From contig JAEVLN010000009.1 in the NCBI GenBank assembly GCA_018350325.1, positions 2,067,388 through 2,131,387 of the forward strand: 64,000 nucleotides of DNA, given 5' to 3'. Position 1 is the first letter of the stretch. Every line of letters starts with the position of its first letter. This document shows, in pieces, positions 61,201-64,000 of this stretch. The position numbers and the translations under genes were made by a program. Below the pieces are notes generated by a model. The model was not told where the DNA came from, made no database searches, and saw nothing but the letters and a program-made list of their open reading frames with translations. The stretch comes from Globodera rostochiensis (lineage: Eukaryota; Nematoda; Chromadorea; Rhabditida; Heteroderidae).

Positions 61201-64000
61201 AATTGCAACAGCGCCTGAAGGCAATTTAATAAAAAAATTATTTTAAAAAATTTTATAACAAAAAATTTGAGTGCAATTTGTTCGGTGTCTCGACTCTGCC
61301 GCGGGTGAACAAATAATAGACAAATGGTGGTTTAACGAAAATGACCGCCAAAATCCACTTGTAAAATGGATGATGGAAAAGAACTTTTGTTGGGGGAGAA
61401 CAAAACGCAAAATGAAAAGTACAAAAATATAAAAATTTAAATTGTAGTATTTGCAACGACAACATAATGCATAATTTGGCATCCTTTCAAAAATAATAAA
61501 GCATCAAAACAAACAAACAGGACTCGACCGGGATCAAATCGATAAATTTTGATGCCGATTAATCCCGACATTTGGATAGTCCAGGAATCCGCTCGGTTTT
61601 GTAAACGGACAAAAAAAATTTGAGACCGGGATTTGATTGATCCCGACAACTGTAGTGCCACAATCTCTGTTGTTTACCTGCGCCAAAGTTGGCCGTGCTG
61701 GCGAACGCGTTGATCGGCACCAAACAGGGCAGCAGCAGCGGCAACGATGACGATGGAAATTGTGCAGCAGCAGCAACAGTTTGCTTTCCTCCCGCCGAAA
61801 CGACGACCCCATCATTCACCATTCGCCGCATTAATCGATCATGATCATCAACATCAGCGTCGTCGTCGACATGACGACCTTTTTGCTGATGATGGTGATG
61901 ATGATGATTAGGGTGTGCCGCAACCAATTCATCATTGTTGCGGTGGAGTGACGGGAACAAGCGGTCCAACGTGTAACTGCTGCCGGACATTGCCGGAGTT
62001 GAGGGTCGACAACGCAAAAAGAACACCTGCACAAAAAGGGATAATTAATTAATTAATCATTTTTTTCTTTTCTGAAAAATGTCACAAAATAAAAATTCTG
62101 CGTCCATTTCTGTCCTTTTTTTTGTAAATTTTTTTAGCAAAAAAAGCGAAATTTGGTATCATTAGAAAGCGCTATGCTTATAAATCTTAGCATCAAGGGC
62201 GTAGCCAGCATTTTTTTTCAGGAGGGGGCTGATCCAGAAAAAAAAAAAATCGATTTTTAGGGGTGCATTTTGCTTTTTATTGAATTTTGGTTAAGCAATT
62301 TTTCAAAAAAATGTTCAATTTTTAAGGGTGCTTTTTGGTTTTCTCAATTCGACTGACCACATTGTTGGAGGTCGAGTGCTCGGCCAACAGTTGGAGAGGC
62401 CTTTCCGAGGCGTACAACAACCGTTCCCGCTGCTTTTCAATGCTCCGCAAATCGCTGAAACTGCGCGACATGGCGTCCGATTCCATCAAAAACACCTTTT
62501 TTTTTTAATGCAAAAATGCACATTATTGTCGAACATTTAAGTGAAATTAAAACAAAATATAAATGCATTTGGTCCCCCATACCTCGGCAAGTGCATAATT
62601 GGACGAGTCCGCCTGCTCCAAGCCGTATTTGTCGAGCGCTGCGCGCACTACTCGCTTCGCGCTGTCCGTCGCGTTCACCAACAGCGTGACATAAGGCCGT
62701 TGCGGGAACAGTTCGACCCCGTAGATTTTCAGACTTCCACCTACCAAAAAAAAACAATTATTATATATAAAATGCCATTATATTCGAGCAAAATGCCAAA
62801 AAAACCACCCCCACTGTTGCTCATATGGCGCAATTGTTCGTCCAACTTTTGTTCACGACGTCGCTTCAACACCAGCTCCGGGTTGGACAATGTACGAGCA
62901 AATGGCGTCAATGCGTTGGGCGAGAATAAAAGCGGTGGAGGAGGCGGAGGCGACGACGACGCCGGCGGCACCGTGTCGTACAGATGACGAGGAGTGCCAA
63001 TTTCTAGCAAAAAAATTGGATTTTTTTCAGTACTTTAATCATGGCAACAGTTAGTTCAATGCCAAAAACAAAACAAAAAACTTTTTGGAAGAATCAATCC
63101 CTGACCACAAAAACTGGAAATCCAAAAGTCCGCCAAAAATCTGATCTTTTCTAATCATTTTTCCGCCCTTGAACCATCTGATCCAATAAAAGAAAAATCA
63201 GGCCAATTTTTTTTTTGTAAATTTCCGGATTTTTTTGTCCAAAAAGTACGGAATCCGAACCCAAAATTCCCGGAAAAAAATCTGGTTAAATCCCAAATGC
63301 AAACCATTGTTCCGCAACTGCAACCGCTTTTTTCCACCGCCGACACTCTTTACACTGCCGCCCACCAGTGCCGATGTTGTTGTTGTTGCTGGTACTGCTT
63401 GGGCTTGTCGCCGTTTGGAGAAGCGGCGCGGAATGCAGCGCACAAAGTCCGCCGACGGCGACTGCACCACCGGAGGCGTTGCCGGCGCGTCCGCTCGCCT
63501 GAGCACAAAGCGACCCTCGCGCATGCCGCCGCCACCACTGCCCTGCTCGTCGGTGCAGCAACACCACCCCAACTGGACGAGCAGCGGCCGCTCGCCAGCG
63601 TCCATGCGCCGCTGTTGCTGCTGCTCGGCAACCGCGCCATTGTCGTCGTTATGCAACTCCCACAAAGCGTACGCGCTCGCGGGCGCTAGCATGCGCATGT
63701 CTGCATGGAATTTGGCCACCAACGCGTGCACAACGCAGGCAACACTGTGCGCACTGGACACGCGCATGCATTTGGTGGCAGCTGTACCCGTTGCTGGCGA
63801 CTGCTGCTGCTGTTCATGCAGGAAGAAGCGGATGACACCATGAAATTCCATGTTCTGCAAGCAGTACAAGCACTTTGGAAAGCCAAAAAAAACAAATGAA
63901 CAAAAAACACCACCAACTTCGTCCGGGCAACTGATCGCGAACATGTCCAATCGGCTGCCGTTCCACCGCTCAATCAGTTCACAAATTTTCCGTCTTTCAT
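44666..64000 (-). CDS. afd-1: Afadin / canoe orthologue (RA-RA-FHA-DIL-PDZ scaffold), 5' end outside window, 26 exons seen
   Basis: Actin-binding scaffold of adherens junctions. It binds Ras/Rap GTPases through its RA domains and nectin-type tails through its PDZ domain. Exons: 64000-63918, 63854-63305, 63003-62809, 62740-62583, 62495-62358, 62026-61678, 61214-61153, 61095-60715, 57548-57415, 57327-57090, 56762-56630, 56546-56284, 56065-55627, 55577-55363, 54835-54604, 53907-53848, 53314-52962, 52855-52508, 48698-48559, 48476-47504, about 47425-47144, 46930-46698, 46634-46339, 46234-45941, 45792-45534, 44905-44666. About 7.05 kb, roughly 2,340 codons, longer than the roughly 1,800 aa of vertebrate afadin because of Gln/Asn/Ser insertions. 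Phases agree at nearly every junction. The exception is 47144 to 46930, where the donor may instead be a GTCAGT about 25 bp upstream. The first codon in view is already inside the N-terminal ERRK...W helix, so the start lies past 64,000. The stop TAG is at 44666-44668. Confidence 0.93.
48165..48335 (-). repeat. 33-bp coding minisatellite in afadin tail (HGGGGVHQQNG repeats)
   Basis: Five tandem 33-nt units in exon 48476-47504 encode an 11-residue Gly/His/Gln/Asn repeat. The DNA alternates CATGCCC and CATGGCC variants, so it probably grew by doubling of a two-unit block. The strand complement is also open because 33 is a multiple of three. Confidence 0.9.
48789..51224 (-). CDS. 811-codon low-complexity ORF inside the PDZ-splitting intron: candidate alternative first exon
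   Basis: It opens with MDANYGRKMITFPNHFCP and is rich in Ser, Asn, Gln, His and Pro with a poly-Gln run, poly-basic RGGRRRRRR and one PPSY motif (RPPSYAEYMAAL). No domain is recognised. It far exceeds the 90-180-codon shadows on other frames. Its reading frame reaches GGIEK, followed by a possible AAG|GTTTTG donor (near 48820), in phase 0 with the PDZ exon at 48698. It could therefore be an alternative promoter exon giving a short isoform of half PDZ plus tail, or a nested gene or pseudo-exon. No promoter is visible. Confidence 0.5.
51240..52500. other. G- and purine-rich part of the PDZ-splitting intron
   Basis: Carries G runs (51323-51330, 51600-51620, 51894-51902, 51979-51988) and a duplicated purine-rich block of about 100 bp (51620-51800, GAAGACGAAGACGAGAAG and GTGAATGGAAGAGG repeated). 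Multi-frame ORFs here are composition artefacts. Confidence 0.6.
53592..53828. repeat. Homopurine GA-rich microsatellite, about 235 bp
   Basis: A nearly pure A/G strand of GAGAGA, AAAGAACGAAAGAG and GGGGAAAAAAG words in the afadin intron 53315-53847, close to the 60-nt exon 53907-53848. ORFs in four frames are artefacts of the repeat. Confidence 0.9.
54604..56762 (-). other. Afadin DIL (dilute) domain region
   Basis: Exons 56762-56630 to 54835-54604 encode the DIL domain: FRLTPAFVLYAICRHRL, TLVFWLSNASELLN, NPALTIQLFSQLFHFIS, WAEQQGLELAAECHMDRL and VRFLLENYVGD, ending in LQLPFLLPHDGY. These match the order and spacing of vertebrate afadin. A 49-bp intron (55578-55626) with a GTGTGT donor restores the frame between FNWLVTEP and EARPLICQQFG. 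Confidence 0.93.
56126..56220. mobile_element. 95-bp MITE in an afadin intron
   Basis: Ends CAGGGATGTAATGTAACCG and CGGTTACATCCATG are inverted repeats with small differences. Flanks GTTCAGAC and GTCCAGAT match at 6 of 8. CAGGG ends and 8-bp duplications fit hAT elements. Confidence 0.75.
56992..57081. mobile_element. 90-bp MITE inserted at an afadin splice donor
   Basis: Ends TAGAGATCGG and CCGGTCTCTG; flanks TTTCCTAG and TTCCCTAC (6 of 8). The interior is GATCGATCGAGATTCTCG-type words. The right-hand flank copy (57082-57089) is the GTAGGGAA donor of afadin exon 57327-57090, so the element lies 8 bp inside the intron. Confidence 0.75.
57549..60714 (-). other. Long afadin intron (3.2 kb) with G-runs
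   Basis: Separates the FHA exon from exon 57548-57415. It carries several uninterrupted G runs on the plus strand: 58197-58225, about 59740-59748, 60236-60250, 60278-60290, 60387-60418 and 60492-60505. It also has CT/GA microsatellites. ORFs at 58852-59361 and 60086-60637 are low complexity and unsupported. Around 57800-57900 sit GAGAGTCTCG words of a decayed MITE. Confidence 0.7.
60715..62495 (-). other. Afadin end of RA2 and FHA region
   Basis: Exon 62495-62358 joins 62026-61678 through NNV/VFFLRCRP, closing RA2. The FHA-like fold is in exons 61214-61153 and 61095-60715: GVTEIGSSSACAIQ, then HCALHYRP, ALVELDGASTHADVRL and LRIGGVYCYRF. It is degenerate compared with phosphopeptide-binding FHA domains, as in other afadins. 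Confidence 0.85.
62583..64000 (-). other. Afadin RA1 and RA2 region
   Basis: Exons 1-4. RA1 runs from ERRKICELIERWNGSRLDMF through NMEFHGVIRFFL, ATKCMRVSS and EGRFVLRRAD. The linker motif FARTLSNPELVLKRRREQKL matches the family's conserved RTISNPE-KRRR segment. RA2 contains GSLKIYGVEL and ALDKYGLEQADSSNYALAE. Expected to bind GTP-loaded Ras/Rap. A histidine/serine-rich insertion interrupts the loop after RA1. Confidence 0.9.

Overview
This looks like nuclear DNA of a nematode. The window codes for an afadin (canoe/AFD-1) orthologue and two secreted astacin metalloproteases with EGF- and CUB-like tails. Exons are short and introns often 45-120 bp, with TTTTCAG, TTTTAG or TTTAAG acceptors. GC-AG introns are unusually frequent, a trait I recall being reported for cyst nematodes (Globodera), so a plant-parasitic tylenchid is my guess, not a demonstration. 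Many lines of support are splice-phase arguments worked out by eye; there is no transcript evidence.

Layout. 1-16,740 is AT-rich, with no gene I can support. It holds repeats: a foldback palindrome flanked by 41-bp repeats, an 83-bp perfect inverted repeat, a 108-bp satellite with higher-order structure, a decayed tRNA-like sequence and a non-autonomous hAT-like element. 16,917-24,356 (minus) is astacin gene 1 and 38,681-43,597 (plus) is astacin gene 2. They are the arms of a large inverted duplication whose similarity continues into both flanks. Between them (28,962-about 36,700) lie a small secreted protein gene and a damaged-looking set of exons, full of MITE-like insertions. 44,666 to the window end (minus) is one afadin gene of about 26 exons. 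It reads RA1-RA2-FHA-DIL-PDZ-proline/glutamine-rich tail, and its first codons lie beyond base 64,000.

How the genes work together. The astacins carry a signal peptide, repeated cysteine-containing N-terminal modules I do not recognise, a basic RRKKRQ processing site, an intact zinc site and Met-turn, and EGF- and CUB-like modules, so they are predicted secreted proteases. Gene 1 has one more N-terminal module than gene 2, and a 1-kb repeat insertion interrupts its catalytic exon. Afadin is an intracellular junction scaffold that links nectin-type adhesion and Ras/Rap signalling to actin. It has no evident functional link to the astacins.

Most notable: seven GC-AG introns by my model in the astacin pair; an 811-codon low-complexity ORF inside the intron that splits the afadin PDZ domain, phase-compatible with splicing into the second PDZ half; a set of short hAT-like elements with 8-bp target duplications whose interiors are simple repeats echoing their own ends; and a dispersed GC-hairpin element present about ten times.
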